64,000 bases of DNA from Janthinobacterium sp. (GCF_009923995.1 NZ_RFSK01000017.1:1-64000); one strand, 5' to 3'; positions 17,111 through 24,409 are shown, counted from the first letter of the stretch. Notes: generated by a model not told the origin, from the sequence alone. Numbers and translations: made by a program.

Positions 17111-17890
17111 ATGGATATTTTGTGCAGCACGAGCGAGGGCATCCTGACCCTGGAATTCAACCGCCTGGAACGCAAGAATGCGATCACGGGCGCCATGTAC
17201 CAGACCCTGGCCGATGCGCTGGTGGCGGCGGAGAGCGACGACGCCGTGCGCGCCATCCTGATCTGCGGCAAGCGCGAGATTTTTACGGCCGGTAACGACC
17301 TCGACGACTTCATGAAGACGGCGCGGCCAAGCGACGGCTCGCTCGACCATGACCGTCCCGTGTTCCAGTTCATGCGCGCCCTGTACGGCAGCAGCAAGCC
17401 CGTGGTGGCGGCCGTTTCCGGCCCCGCCATCGGCATTGGCACGACGCTGTTGATGCACTGCGACCTGGTGTATGCGGCCGACAACGCCAGCTTCTCGATG
17501 CCGTTCACGCAGCTGGGCCTGTGCCCGGAATTCGGCTCCAGCCTGCTGCTCACGCAATTGGCCGGCTACCCGCGCGCGGCGGAAAAACTGATGCTGGGCG
17601 AGTCCTTCCCCGCGCAGGAAGCGCTGGAAATGGGCCTCGTGTCGAAAGTCGTGCCCCTGTACGACCTGATGACGTTCGCCCAAGGCCAGGCCGCCAAGTT
17701 GGTGGCCCTGCCAGCGGCCTCCATCCGCGCCACCAAGCGCCTGATGAAGCAAAGCCGCATGGAGCCGATGAAGGCCGCCATCGCGGACGAAAACAAACTG
17801 TTCAGCGCCATGCTGGGCGGCGCCGAGGCGAAGGAAGCGTTTACGGCCTTCTTCCAGAAGCGCAAGCCGGATTTCAAGCAGTTCAATTAA
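17111..17890 (+). CDS. Enoyl-CoA hydratase/isomerase family protein
   Basis: 259 residues from the ATG at 17111, preceded by GGAGA. It has a single crotonase domain with the oxyanion-hole segments REIFTAGNDLDDFM and KPVVAAVSGPAIGIGTTLLMHCDLVYA, then FSMPFTQLGLCPEFGSS. The Gly-Asn at the first oxyanion hole (AGNDL) and the sequence around the catalytic region resemble delta-isomerase/hydratase proteins of the PaaG/ECI side of the family, so double-bond isomerisation is as plausible as hydration. It follows the beta-oxidation operon but sits behind a terminator-like hairpin. It converges with the TetR gene on the other strand; the two stops overlap. Confidence 0.85.
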   Translation: MDILCSTSEGILTLEFNRLERKNAITGAMYQTLADALVAAESDDAVRAILICGKREIFTAGNDLDDFMKTARPSDGSLDHDRPVFQFMRALYGSSKPVVAAVSGPAIGIGTTLLMHCDLVYAADNASFSMPFTQLGLCPEFGSSLLLTQLAGYPRAAEKLMLGESFPAQEALEMGLVSKVVPLYDLMTFAQGQAAKLVALPAASIRATKRLMKQSRMEPMKAAIADENKLFSAMLGGAEAKEAFTAFFQKRKPDFKQFN

Positions 17891-18492
17891 GCGCTTGCTT
17901 CAATACTGGCCTGCATGCCGGCCAGGATCAGGGAAACCGAGGCGTGCCAGTGCGTCTCGCCCACCGGCCTGCCGGCCAGCGCATAGCCATGCAGGAAATC
18001 GACGAGCGCATCGCGCCCGCGCAAGCGGGTTTTTTTGTCCAGCGCCAGGTCATCGACGGCCAGCTCGAACAGCGCCGTAAACCGGTCGGCCACGTCGGCT
18101 TGCGTGACCAGCCCGCGCGCCATCAGGCGCACGAAATAGGGCGTCGTGCTGACCAGCTCCAGGTACAGCGCGCACAGCGCCAGTACACGCCGCCGGGGCG
18201 CCTGGCGCCGCGTAAACGGCGGCTGGCGCGGATCGAGCGCGGCGAAGCGTTCGACCATCAGGGCCAGCAGTAACTCTTCTTTCCCTGCGTAATAGTGATA
18301 CAGCGCCATGGCATCGACGCCCAGGCGCTGCGCCAGCGCGCGCATGGAAAACGCTTCGCCTTGCTCTTCCAGCAGGGACAGGGCCGCCTGCAGGATGCTG
18401 GCGCTGTCCAGCGCGGGTGCGGCGCGGCGCGGACGCCCGGCGCGGCGCACGGGATTTTTTGAGGCTTGAGTTTTTGGCATTTGCATGGGCAT
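17887..18492 (-). CDS. TetR/AcrR-family regulator with C-terminal TetR_C domain
   Basis: 201 residues if started at 18492; ATGs at 18486 and 18480 (MPKTQ) are alternatives. The first start lies inside the operator palindrome, so a later start or a leaderless transcript is likely. A basic linker (NPVRRAGRPRRAAPA) precedes the helix-turn-helix (ILQAALSLLEEQGEAFSMRALAQRLGVDAMALYHYYAGKEEL). The remainder is helical. It is transcribed away from a RibD-like reductase gene, and the operator between them suggests it represses both. Its stop overlaps that of the enoyl-CoA hydratase gene by 4 bp. Confidence 0.88.
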   Translation of the reverse strand: MPMQMPKTQASKNPVRRAGRPRRAAPALDSASILQAALSLLEEQGEAFSMRALAQRLGVDAMALYHYYAGKEELLLALMVERFAALDPRQPPFTRRQAPRRRVLALCALYLELVSTTPYFVRLMARGLVTQADVADRFTALFELAVDDLALDKKTRLRGRDALVDFLHGYALAGRPVGETHWHASVSLILAGMQASIEASA

Positions 18493-18512
18493 AATTCTAC
18501 ACTGTAGAATTA
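18492..18512. promoter_or_regulatory. Operator palindrome between tetR and the RibD-like gene
   Basis: TAATTCTACA (18492-18501), one central base, TGTAGAATTA (18503-18512): perfect 10-bp arms. It overlaps the 5' end of the tetR gene and lies 16 bp before the divergent reductase gene, the classic place for a TetR-family operator. Confidence 0.8.
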
Positions 18513-18527
18513 ATTGGAGGGCACATC

Positions 18528-19082
18528 ATGCAACAACCTTTCGTCAGCGTCTTTCTCGGCATCAGTCTTGATGGCTGCATCGCGGGAGAAGACGGCGACC
18601 TGTCCTGGCTGGCCGAACTGGCGCCAGACTCGCCCGAGGCCACCGGTTATACGGCCCTGATGGCGCAGGTCGATACCTTGCTGATCGGGCGCACCACGTA
18701 TGACGCCGTGCTGGGCTTCGAGCCGTGGCCGTATGCGGGCAAGCGCGTGCTGGTGCTCAGCCACCGCGACTTCGCGCCGCGCCATGGCGAAGAGCGCCGC
18801 GAAGACAGCGTGGCAGCGGTGCTGGCGCAGCTGGCGGCCGAAGGCTGCCGCCACGTCTACCTCGATGGCGGTGCCGTCATCCGCGCCGGCTTGCGCGAAG
18901 GCGTCATCGACAGCCTCACCTTGTCCGTGCTGCCCGTGGTGCTGGGCAGGGGCGTGCGCCTGTTCGAGGATGGCTTGCCGCGCAGCGACTGGCGCCTGGA
19001 GGGCACGCGCCAGCTGCCCAGCGGCGTGGTGCAGCTGCGTTACGGAAAACGTCAAGCCACGGTGGCCAGCTCGACGATGTAG
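18528..19082 (+). CDS. Dihydrofolate reductase-like (RibD C-terminal) protein
   Basis: 184 residues. The RibD C-terminal/DHFR-like fold shows in FVSVFLGISLDGCIAGEDGDLSWL (N-terminal strand and nucleotide/substrate loop), DTLLIGRTTYDAVLGF, VLVLSHRD, CRHVYLDGGAVIRAGLREGVIDSLTLSVLPVVLGRGVRLF, with the GG-x-I and LPV-LGRG motifs that bind NADPH. Stand-alone members are NAD(P)H-dependent reductases of mostly unknown substrate, often under TetR control. A strong GGAGG precedes the ATG. Its 3' end overlaps the convergent metallophosphoesterase gene by 31 bp. Confidence 0.88.
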   Translation: MQQPFVSVFLGISLDGCIAGEDGDLSWLAELAPDSPEATGYTALMAQVDTLLIGRTTYDAVLGFEPWPYAGKRVLVLSHRDFAPRHGEERREDSVAAVLAQLAAEGCRHVYLDGGAVIRAGLREGVIDSLTLSVLPVVLGRGVRLFEDGLPRSDWRLEGTRQLPSGVVQLRYGKRQATVASSTM

Positions 19083-19855
19083 CCCGGGTCGTAACGTTCA
19101 TTCTCCGGCATGCCATCGGGCCGCCTGTAGCCGCACGGGTTGCAGACGACGCGGCATGCCTCGATGCGATAGTCGAGCGAGGCGTGCATGTGGCCATGCA
19201 CCCACAGGTCGGCCTGCGCCACCAGCGCATCGAGCTGCGAGGCAAACGCGGGCGAGCCCAGGTTGCTCGCGTACCGCTCTTCCACCGACAGCATCGACGG
19301 CGCCATGTGCGTGATGACCACCGTCCTGCCGTCGAAGGGCTGCGCCAGTTGCCGCTCCAGCCAGGCCTTGTGCCGCGCGTGCAGCTGCGCCGTGTCGGCC
19401 GCGCACAGGAGGCGCGGCGCATCGCCGCCCGTGCTGATGCGCTTGTAGTCGGGCATATAGGCTTGCGCCGCATTCTGGGCTTCTTCCTGGCGCTCGGCGC
19501 CGAACAGCAGGAAGTCCGTCCACAGCGTCGCGCCGAGAAAGCGCACGCCGTCGAGCACCACGGCGTCGCCATCGAGCAGGCGGATGTTGGCCCCATGCGC
19601 ATTCGCGCTGGTACAGGCGTCGCGCACGGCGTCCTGCATGTGTTCGAGCTGATGCCCATATCCCTCGTGGTTGCCATGTACGTACAGCACGGGCAGGGCG
19701 CCGAAGGTGCGCGCGGCCCAGGCGATGGCGTTGCTGCCCGTGTCGATGTCGCCGGCCAGGATCACCGCGTCGGGGCGGCTGGCGGCAAGGTCGATGGCGG
19801 GAGTGTCGTCACCCCAGACTTCCAGGTGCAGGTCGGACAGGATCAGCAAACGCAT
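19052..19855 (-). CDS. Metallophosphoesterase, paralogue 1
   Basis: 267 residues. The calcineurin-like metal-binding motifs run in order: LSDLHLEVW (D-x-H), ILAGDIDTG (GD), YVHGNHEGYGH (GNH-E), VITHMAPS (H) and WVHGHMHASLDYRI (GH-H). These form a dinuclear metal centre for hydrolysis of phosphomonoesters or diesters. A protein of the same length and very similar sequence is encoded at 22621-23424 in the same orientation, so the two are recent or maintained duplicates. The substrate is unknown. There is no clear operon partner; the gene is convergent with the RibD-like gene and overlaps it. Confidence 0.88.
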   Translation of the reverse strand: MRLLILSDLHLEVWGDDTPAIDLAASRPDAVILAGDIDTGSNAIAWAARTFGALPVLYVHGNHEGYGHQLEHMQDAVRDACTSANAHGANIRLLDGDAVVLDGVRFLGATLWTDFLLFGAERQEEAQNAAQAYMPDYKRISTGGDAPRLLCAADTAQLHARHKAWLERQLAQPFDGRTVVITHMAPSMLSVEERYASNLGSPAFASQLDALVAQADLWVHGHMHASLDYRIEACRVVCNPCGYRRPDGMPENERYDPGYIVELATVA

Positions 19856-19992
19856 GGCAATAGGGCGGCTGGGCGCGCGGCAGTGGATGGACCTCTATCG
19901 TAGCGCATGTCGCCGCACAGGCCTGCTTGACCGCGCACGGCTGGCGACGTTACCCTGTGGCATCGTTTACCGCCATTCACCTCTGGAGCCGC

Positions 19993-20949
19993 ATGTCGCC
20001 ATTCTTCCTTTCCAAGACCTTGTTGGGTATCGCCCTGGCCACCGTGTCGCTGCCATCCATTGCACAGGCGGCCACGCCGGCCCTTGATCCCCTGACGCAG
20101 CCGATCGCTTCGCCGTATGCGGCGCAATGGAACCGCCCGCAGCAGCCGGCGCGCATCCATGGCGACACCTATTACGTGGGTGTGGGCGGCTTGAGCGTGG
20201 CGCTGATCCACACGCGCGACGGCCTGATCCTGATCGACGGCGCGCTGCCGCAATCGGTGGCCGCCATCGAGGAGCATATCCTCGAACTGGGCTTTCGCCT
20301 GCAGGACATCAAGTTCATCCTGAATACGGAAGCGCACTTCGACCATTCGGGCGGCATCGCCGCGCTGGCGCGCGACAGCGGCGCGCAAGTCATCGCCAGT
20401 CCGCTGGGGGCGCAGGCGCTGCGCGCGGGCAGGGTGCTCGACACGGACCCGCAGGCGGGCGAAATCGATGCCATGCCGGCCGTGGCCAACGTGCGCGAGA
20501 TCGCCGACGGCGAAACCCTGCGGCTGGGCGGCGTGGCGGTGACGGCGCGCTACACGCCGGGCCATACGCCGGGCAGCACCAGCTGGACCTGGGTGTCGTG
20601 CGAAGACGCGGAAGGGCGCGAGTGCCTGAACGTGGTGTTCGGCGCCAGCCTTACGCCGGTGGCCGCCGGGCATTTCCACTTCAGCGGCGGTGCGGGACAC
20701 GGCGACATGACGCCGGCCTTCCGCCGCACCATGCAGGACTTCGCCAGGCTGCCGTGCGACATCCTCATTTCCGCCCACCCCGACCATTCCGGCGCCGATG
20801 ACAAACTCAAGCGCCTGCTGGAAGGCGCCGCGCCGAATCCCTTCATCGATACGCAGGCGTGCCGCGACTATGCGGCCAAAAATGAAGCCAAGCTCGATGC
20901 GCGCATTGCCAAGGAAAAAGCTGCGGCGGGCGAGGCTGCGGCAAAATGA
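19993..20949 (+). CDS. Subclass B3 metallo-beta-lactamase-like protein with altered zinc ligand (B3-E type)
   Basis: 318 residues from the ATG at 19993 (CTGGAG just upstream). A signal peptide (MSPFFLSKTLLGIALATVSLPSIAQA) is followed by a B3-type MBL fold: YYVGVGGLSVALIHTRDGLILIDGALPQS, then NTEAHFDHSGG, then TPGHTPGSTSW and ISAHPDHSGAD. Zinc site 2 is intact (D117, H118, H262). Zinc site 1 keeps H115 and H191, but the first histidine is a glutamate (E113, codon 20329-20331). This is the EHH variant known from a minority of active B3 enzymes. Two cysteines (C203, C211) could form a disulfide. The protein is presumably periplasmic. Activity on beta-lactams is inferred from family only. Confidence 0.85.
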   Translation: MSPFFLSKTLLGIALATVSLPSIAQAATPALDPLTQPIASPYAAQWNRPQQPARIHGDTYYVGVGGLSVALIHTRDGLILIDGALPQSVAAIEEHILELGFRLQDIKFILNTEAHFDHSGGIAALARDSGAQVIASPLGAQALRAGRVLDTDPQAGEIDAMPAVANVREIADGETLRLGGVAVTARYTPGHTPGSTSWTWVSCEDAEGRECLNVVFGASLTPVAAGHFHFSGGAGHGDMTPAFRRTMQDFARLPCDILISAHPDHSGADDKLKRLLEGAAPNPFIDTQACRDYAAKNEAKLDARIAKEKAAAGEAAAK

Positions 20950-20979
20950 CAACATTGGCGCATGCACCATGAAAAGCGG

Positions 20980-21008
20980 TTGACGCACCGCAGCATACGG
21001 TGCAGAAT
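20980..21008 (+). promoter_or_regulatory. Candidate promoter of the rtcB leader
   Basis: TTGACG (20980-20985) and CAGAAT (21003-21008) are separated by 17 bp. An inverted repeat, GCACCG (20985-20990) with CGGTGC (20998-21003), spans the spacer and could hold a regulator. Confidence 0.45.
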
Positions 21009-21052
21009 CGGCATCCGCAGTGCAGATTAACCAGACAAAAGAAAGGATACCC

Positions 21053-21091
21053 ATGTTCGAGCAGGCTGGCAGCAAATTGATCTACCACTAG
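21053..21091 (+). CDS. 12-codon leader peptide upstream of rtcB
   Basis: A short frame, MFEQAGSKLIYH, is preceded by a very strong ribosome site (AAAGAAAGGA, 21038-21047) at good spacing. Its TAG stop (21089-21091) coincides with the 5' base of the first leader hairpin. This layout, strong ribosome site plus tiny frame plus alternative hairpins plus terminator, is that of a translation-controlled attenuator. No stretch of a single regulatory amino acid codon is seen. I do not know a homologue. Translation is inferred. Confidence 0.5.
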   Translation: MFEQAGSKLIYH

Positions 21092-21184
21092 CCCCGTGCA
21101 TGACGCTCGGGGCCATCGGCAGCATTGCCGATCCCGAGCCGGTGTCCTTCAAAACCCCGGTGAGGAAACTCGCCGGGGTTTTTT
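21091..21184 (+). promoter_or_regulatory. Structured rtcB leader with mutually exclusive stems
   Basis: Stem A: GCCCCG (21091-21096) with CGGGGC (21108-21113). Stem B: GCTCGGG (21105-21111) with CCCGAGC (21133-21139), stacked on ATCGGCA (21115-21121) with TGCCGAT (21126-21132) and a 4-base loop. A and B share bases and cannot coexist. A strong terminator follows. The 20,950-21,230 gap thus holds a promoter, a leader peptide and this element, either as an attenuator of rtcB or as an independent small RNA. Confidence 0.6.
21151..21184 (+). terminator. Strong Rho-independent terminator in the rtcB leader
   Basis: AAAACCCCGGTGAG (21151-21164) pairs with CTCGCCGGGGTTTT (21169-21182) around a GAAA tetraloop, followed by further T residues. 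It lies 46 bp before the rtcB ATG. Confidence 0.85.
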
Positions 21185-21230
21185 GGTTTACCAGGACCCC
21201 GGCATAACGACAATACCAAGGAATACCGTT

Positions 21231-22439
21231 ATGCCCATTCATCAGACATTGCGCGGCGCCCATGTGCCCGTGCATATTTTTACCGACGATATCGACGCGC
21301 AGGCGCTGCGCCAGCTGCAGCATATCGCCAGCCTGCCCATCGTTTATCCGCACGTGGCGGCCATGCCCGACGTGCATGCCGGCATCGGCGCCACCGTCGG
21401 CAGCGTGATTCCCACGCGCGGCGCCATCATCCCGGCTGCCGTGGGTGTCGACATCGGCTGCGGCATGAATGCCGTGCGCACGACCTTGACGGCCAGCGAG
21501 CTGCCCGACAACCTGGCGCGCCTGCGCAGCGCCATCGAAGCGGAGATTCCTGTCGGCTTCGAGCAGCACGACTGGAGCCGCGTGCAGGGCTCGCGCCATG
21601 CGCGTGCCGCGCGGCCCCTTGCCGGGCGCCTGGAGCACATCGTCGAGCGCCACCGCGGCATCGCCAAGATGCTGCGCCAGTTCGAGCGCACGTGGATCTG
21701 CCAGGCGGGTACCCTCGGCGGCGGCAACCACTTCATTGAAATCTGCCTCGACGAGGAGCAGCGCGTATGGGTCATGCTGCATTCGGGTTCGCGCGGCATC
21801 GGCAACGCCATCGGCCGCTATTTCATCGCCGCCGCGCAGAAGGACATGCGGCGCCACCAGCTGCAGCTGCCGGATGCGGACCTGGCTTACCTGAGCGAAG
21901 GCTCCACCGTGTTTGACGACTACGTGGAGGCGGTGGACTGGGCGCAGGATTACGCGCTGCTCAACCGCGGCGAGATGATGCGTCGCGTGCTCGACGTGCT
22001 GGCGAAGTTCGCACCGCCGTTCCAGCTGGACGGGGAAGCCATCAACTGCCATCACAACTACATCGCGCGCGAAACGCACGGCAACGAGGATTTGTATGTG
22101 ACGCGCAAGGGCGCCATCTCGGCGCGGCAGGGGGAGCTGGGCATCATCCCCGGCAGCATGGGCGCGCGCAGCTTCATCGTGCGCGGCAAGGGCAACCCGG
22201 AATCGTTCTGTTCCTGCTCGCACGGGGCGGGGCGCAGCATGAGCCGCAGCGAGGCGAAGCGCCGTTTCAACCATTTCGACCTGGCCGAGCAGACGGCCGG
22301 CATCGAATGCCGCAAGGATGGCGGCGTGGTCGACGAGATCCCGGCTGCCTATAAGAATATCGACGCCGTCATGGCGCACCAGAGCGACTTGGTGGAAGTG
22401 GTGCATACCCTGCGCCAGGTAGTCTGCATCAAGGGCTGA
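21231..22439 (+). CDS. rtcB: RNA-splicing ligase RtcB
   Basis: 402 residues from the ATG at 21231 (AAGGA upstream). Family motifs: MPDVHAGIGATVGSVIP, GVDIGCGMNAVRT (Mn-binding Asp-Cys), GGGNHFIEI, HSGSRGIGNAIGRY, NCHHNYIARE, IPGSMGARSFIVRGKGNPESFCSCSHGAGR (guanylylated-His motif SHGAGR) and the C-terminal VDEIPAAYKNIDAVM. RtcB joins RNA 3'-phosphate or 2',3'-cyclic phosphate ends to 5'-OH ends using GTP and manganese. No RtcA cyclase or RtcR regulator gene is adjacent. Expression is probably controlled by the structured leader upstream. A small basic protein gene follows 11 bp downstream. Confidence 0.95.
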   Translation: MPIHQTLRGAHVPVHIFTDDIDAQALRQLQHIASLPIVYPHVAAMPDVHAGIGATVGSVIPTRGAIIPAAVGVDIGCGMNAVRTTLTASELPDNLARLRSAIEAEIPVGFEQHDWSRVQGSRHARAARPLAGRLEHIVERHRGIAKMLRQFERTWICQAGTLGGGNHFIEICLDEEQRVWVMLHSGSRGIGNAIGRYFIAAAQKDMRRHQLQLPDADLAYLSEGSTVFDDYVEAVDWAQDYALLNRGEMMRRVLDVLAKFAPPFQLDGEAINCHHNYIARETHGNEDLYVTRKGAISARQGELGIIPGSMGARSFIVRGKGNPESFCSCSHGAGRSMSRSEAKRRFNHFDLAEQTAGIECRKDGGVVDEIPAAYKNIDAVMAHQSDLVEVVHTLRQVVCIKG

Positions 22440-22450
22440 CAGGAGAGGAT

Positions 22451-22624
22451 ATGAAAATCAAAGTGAAAGCCTCGCCCAAGCCGCGCAACCCGCTGGTGGC
22501 GGCCGCCCGATTGCGCGGCGGCGCCGGCGCGCACCAGTCGGAAGCGTCGCCGCGCGCGGCGCGCCGGGCCGGCAAGCACCGCCTGCAGCAATGGCTGGCG
22601 GGACGGCTCAAGCCTGACGATTAG
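22451..22624 (+). CDS. Small basic protein encoded after rtcB
   Basis: 57 residues, very basic: MKIKVKASPKPRNPLVAAA, then R/A/G-rich and ending RLQQWLAGRLKPDD. A textbook ribosome site (AGGAGAG) stands 5 bases before the ATG, and only 11 bp separate it from the rtcB stop, so cotranscription is likely. The composition (Arg/Lys/Ala, no acidic core) suggests nucleic-acid or ribosome binding. The segment PRNPLVAAARLRGGAGAH recalls small conserved basic proteins seen in betaproteobacteria. I cannot name the family. Its last four bases overlap the stop of the convergent phosphoesterase gene. Confidence 0.7.
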   Translation: MKIKVKASPKPRNPLVAAARLRGGAGAHQSEASPRAARRAGKHRLQQWLAGRLKPDD

Positions 22625-23424
22625 CGGGGCGGCAGCTCGACGATGAAGTCCGGATCAAAGTCGGGATTTTGCGGCGCGCCGCTGCGCGTCCTGTAGCCGC
22701 ACGGGTTGCTGACCACGCGGCAGGGGCCGATGCGGTAGTCGCGCGAGGCGTGGATGTGGCCGTGCACCCACAGGTCCGCCTGCGCGGCCAGGTCGTCCAG
22801 GCGCGAAGCGTAGGCGGGCGCGCATCCTTCGCTGCCGTAGGCATCGTCGACCGATTGCAGCGACGGTGCCATGTGGCTGATGACGACTGTATGGCCATCG
22901 AAGGGCTGCGCCAGTTCGCGCGCCAGCCAGGCCTTTTGCTGCGCGTGGAACATGGCCGTGTCGGCCGCGCGCAGCTTGCGAAAGCCCATGCCGGCCAGGC
23001 GGATGCGCTTGTAGTCGTTCATGACGGCTTCCGCGTCGCGCATGGCCGCCTGCCGCGTATCGTCGCCCAGCAGGCGGAAATCCGTCCACAGCGTGGCGCC
23101 CAGGAAGCGCACCTGCTTGCCCGCCGGGTCTTTTAGGACGTGGGCATTCGCATCGAGAAAATGCACGTTCGGCGTGGCGGCGCAGGCCGCGCGCAGCTCC
23201 TGGCGCACCTTGTCCAGGTGGTGGCCGTAACCCTCGTGGTTGCCGTGCACGTACAGCACGGGCAGTCCCGCAAAGGCGGTGGCAGCCCAGGCGACGGCAC
23301 GGCTGCCCGTGTCGATGTCGCCGGCCAGGATCACGGCGTCGGGACAGCTGAGCGCAAGGTCGCCTTGCGGCGCCTCGTCGCGCCATAACTCGTGATGCAG
23401 GTCCGACAGGATCAATAAACGCAT
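22621..23424 (-). CDS. Metallophosphoesterase, paralogue 2
   Basis: 267 residues, the same length as the protein encoded at 19052-19855 and co-linear with it throughout (LSDLHHELW, ILAGDIDTGS, LPVLYVHGNHEGYGH, RFLGATLWTDF, VISHMAPSLQSV, ADLWVHGHIHASRDYRI, NPCGYR). All calcineurin-type metal ligands are kept. It is convergent with the rtcB / small protein unit and overlaps it by 4 bp. A phosphoesterase beside an RNA ligase that acts on phosphate ends is suggestive, but the convergent orientation argues against a shared operon. Confidence 0.88.
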   Translation of the reverse strand: MRLLILSDLHHELWRDEAPQGDLALSCPDAVILAGDIDTGSRAVAWAATAFAGLPVLYVHGNHEGYGHHLDKVRQELRAACAATPNVHFLDANAHVLKDPAGKQVRFLGATLWTDFRLLGDDTRQAAMRDAEAVMNDYKRIRLAGMGFRKLRAADTAMFHAQQKAWLARELAQPFDGHTVVISHMAPSLQSVDDAYGSEGCAPAYASRLDDLAAQADLWVHGHIHASRDYRIGPCRVVSNPCGYRTRSGAPQNPDFDPDFIVELPPR

Positions 23425-23471
23425 GCGGTTGTCCAGACGCAGGGAGAGACCGTCATCCTACCCGAAATGGC

Positions 23472-24377
23472 TCACTCTTCCTGCAGCGCGGCGAAGCCCT
23501 GCGCCAGGTGGTCGATCAGCAGGCGCACGGCCGGCAGCAGGCCGCGCCGCGAGGGGAAGACGGCGTGGATGATTTCGCGCTGTGGCCGCCATTGCTCCAT
23601 CAGCGGCAGCAGGCTGCCGTTGGCCACCTGCTCGACGATCAGCATGGTCGGCAGCTGCACCACGCCCACGCCGGCCACGGCCGCGTCGCGCAGGGTCAGC
23701 ATGTCGCCCGTGACGAAGCGCGGCGCATGGCGCAGCTGGGCGCGCGCGCCATCGGGGCCGTGCAAGTCCCACTGGTAGTGCTGCTGCGGCGCGCCCAGGG
23801 CCAGGCTGGGCCAGTCGGCCAGGTCGGCTGGCGCCTTCGGCACGGGCGCGCCGGCGAACAGCAGGGGGCTGCCCACCATGCACTGGCTGCGCTCGGCCAG
23901 CACGCGCAGCACCAGGTCGCTGTCGGGCAGCGGCGGCGGGCGCACGCGGATGGCCACGTCGATGCCTTCGGCCACCAGGTCGACGCGGCGGTTGGTCGCT
24001 TCCAGCAGCACCGTCACCTGGGGATGGTCGCGCATGAAGCTGGCCAGCATGGGCGCCACCAGGGAGTGCAGCAGGGCGATGGGGCAGGACAGGCGCACCG
24101 TGCCGCGTGGCGCCGCGCGCGTCAGCTCGATGGCTTCCTGTGCCGCCTCCGCTTCCACCAGCATGGCCTTGCAATGCTCATAAAACGACTGTCCCACGTC
24201 GGTGACGGAGAAGTGCCGCGTCGTGCGCTGCAGCAGGCGCACGCCCAGGCGCTCTTCCAGCAGGGCGATGCGCCGGCTCAGCCTGGATTTCGGCATGCCC
24301 AGCGCGCGCCCGGCCGGCGCGAAGCCGCCATGGTCCACCACCTGCACAAAGTAATACAAGTCATTCAGGTCCTGCAT
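23472..24377 (-). CDS. LysR-family transcriptional regulator
   Basis: 301 residues. The N-terminal winged helix-turn-helix reads LYYFVQVVDHGGFAPAGRALGMPKSRLSRRIALLEERLGVRLLQRTTR, followed by the periplasmic-binding-like effector domain. It belongs to the large LysR subgroup with the TDVGQSFYEHCKAML linker and PSRRGLLPAVRLLIDHL near the C-terminus. It is divergent from the pirin gene, with a 119-bp gap that contains an inverted repeat suited to a LysR regulator. It therefore probably activates the pirin/isochorismatase genes. The effector is unknown. Confidence 0.9.
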   Translation of the reverse strand: MQDLNDLYYFVQVVDHGGFAPAGRALGMPKSRLSRRIALLEERLGVRLLQRTTRHFSVTDVGQSFYEHCKAMLVEAEAAQEAIELTRAAPRGTVRLSCPIALLHSLVAPMLASFMRDHPQVTVLLEATNRRVDLVAEGIDVAIRVRPPPLPDSDLVLRVLAERSQCMVGSPLLFAGAPVPKAPADLADWPSLALGAPQQHYQWDLHGPDGARAQLRHAPRFVTGDMLTLRDAAVAGVGVVQLPTMLIVEQVANGSLLPLMEQWRPQREIIHAVFPSRRGLLPAVRLLIDHLAQGFAALQEE

Positions 24378-24391
24378 GTCGCCTCCTTGAT

Positions 24392-24409
24392 CGTTCTATT
24401 TTTGGAACG
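24392..24409. promoter_or_regulatory. LysR-type operator between lysR and pirin genes
   Basis: CGTTC (24392-24396) and GAACG (24405-24409) are perfect inverted arms 8 bases apart, starting 15 bp from the lysR ATG. The form fits a LysR autoregulation/activation site. Confidence 0.5.

Noticed and set aside
21053-21184. rtcB leader as a Y-RNA or tRNA-like RNA of the Rsr/Rtc type
   Set aside because: No acceptor/T-arm layout and no rsr gene nearby; the hairpins fit an attenuator better.
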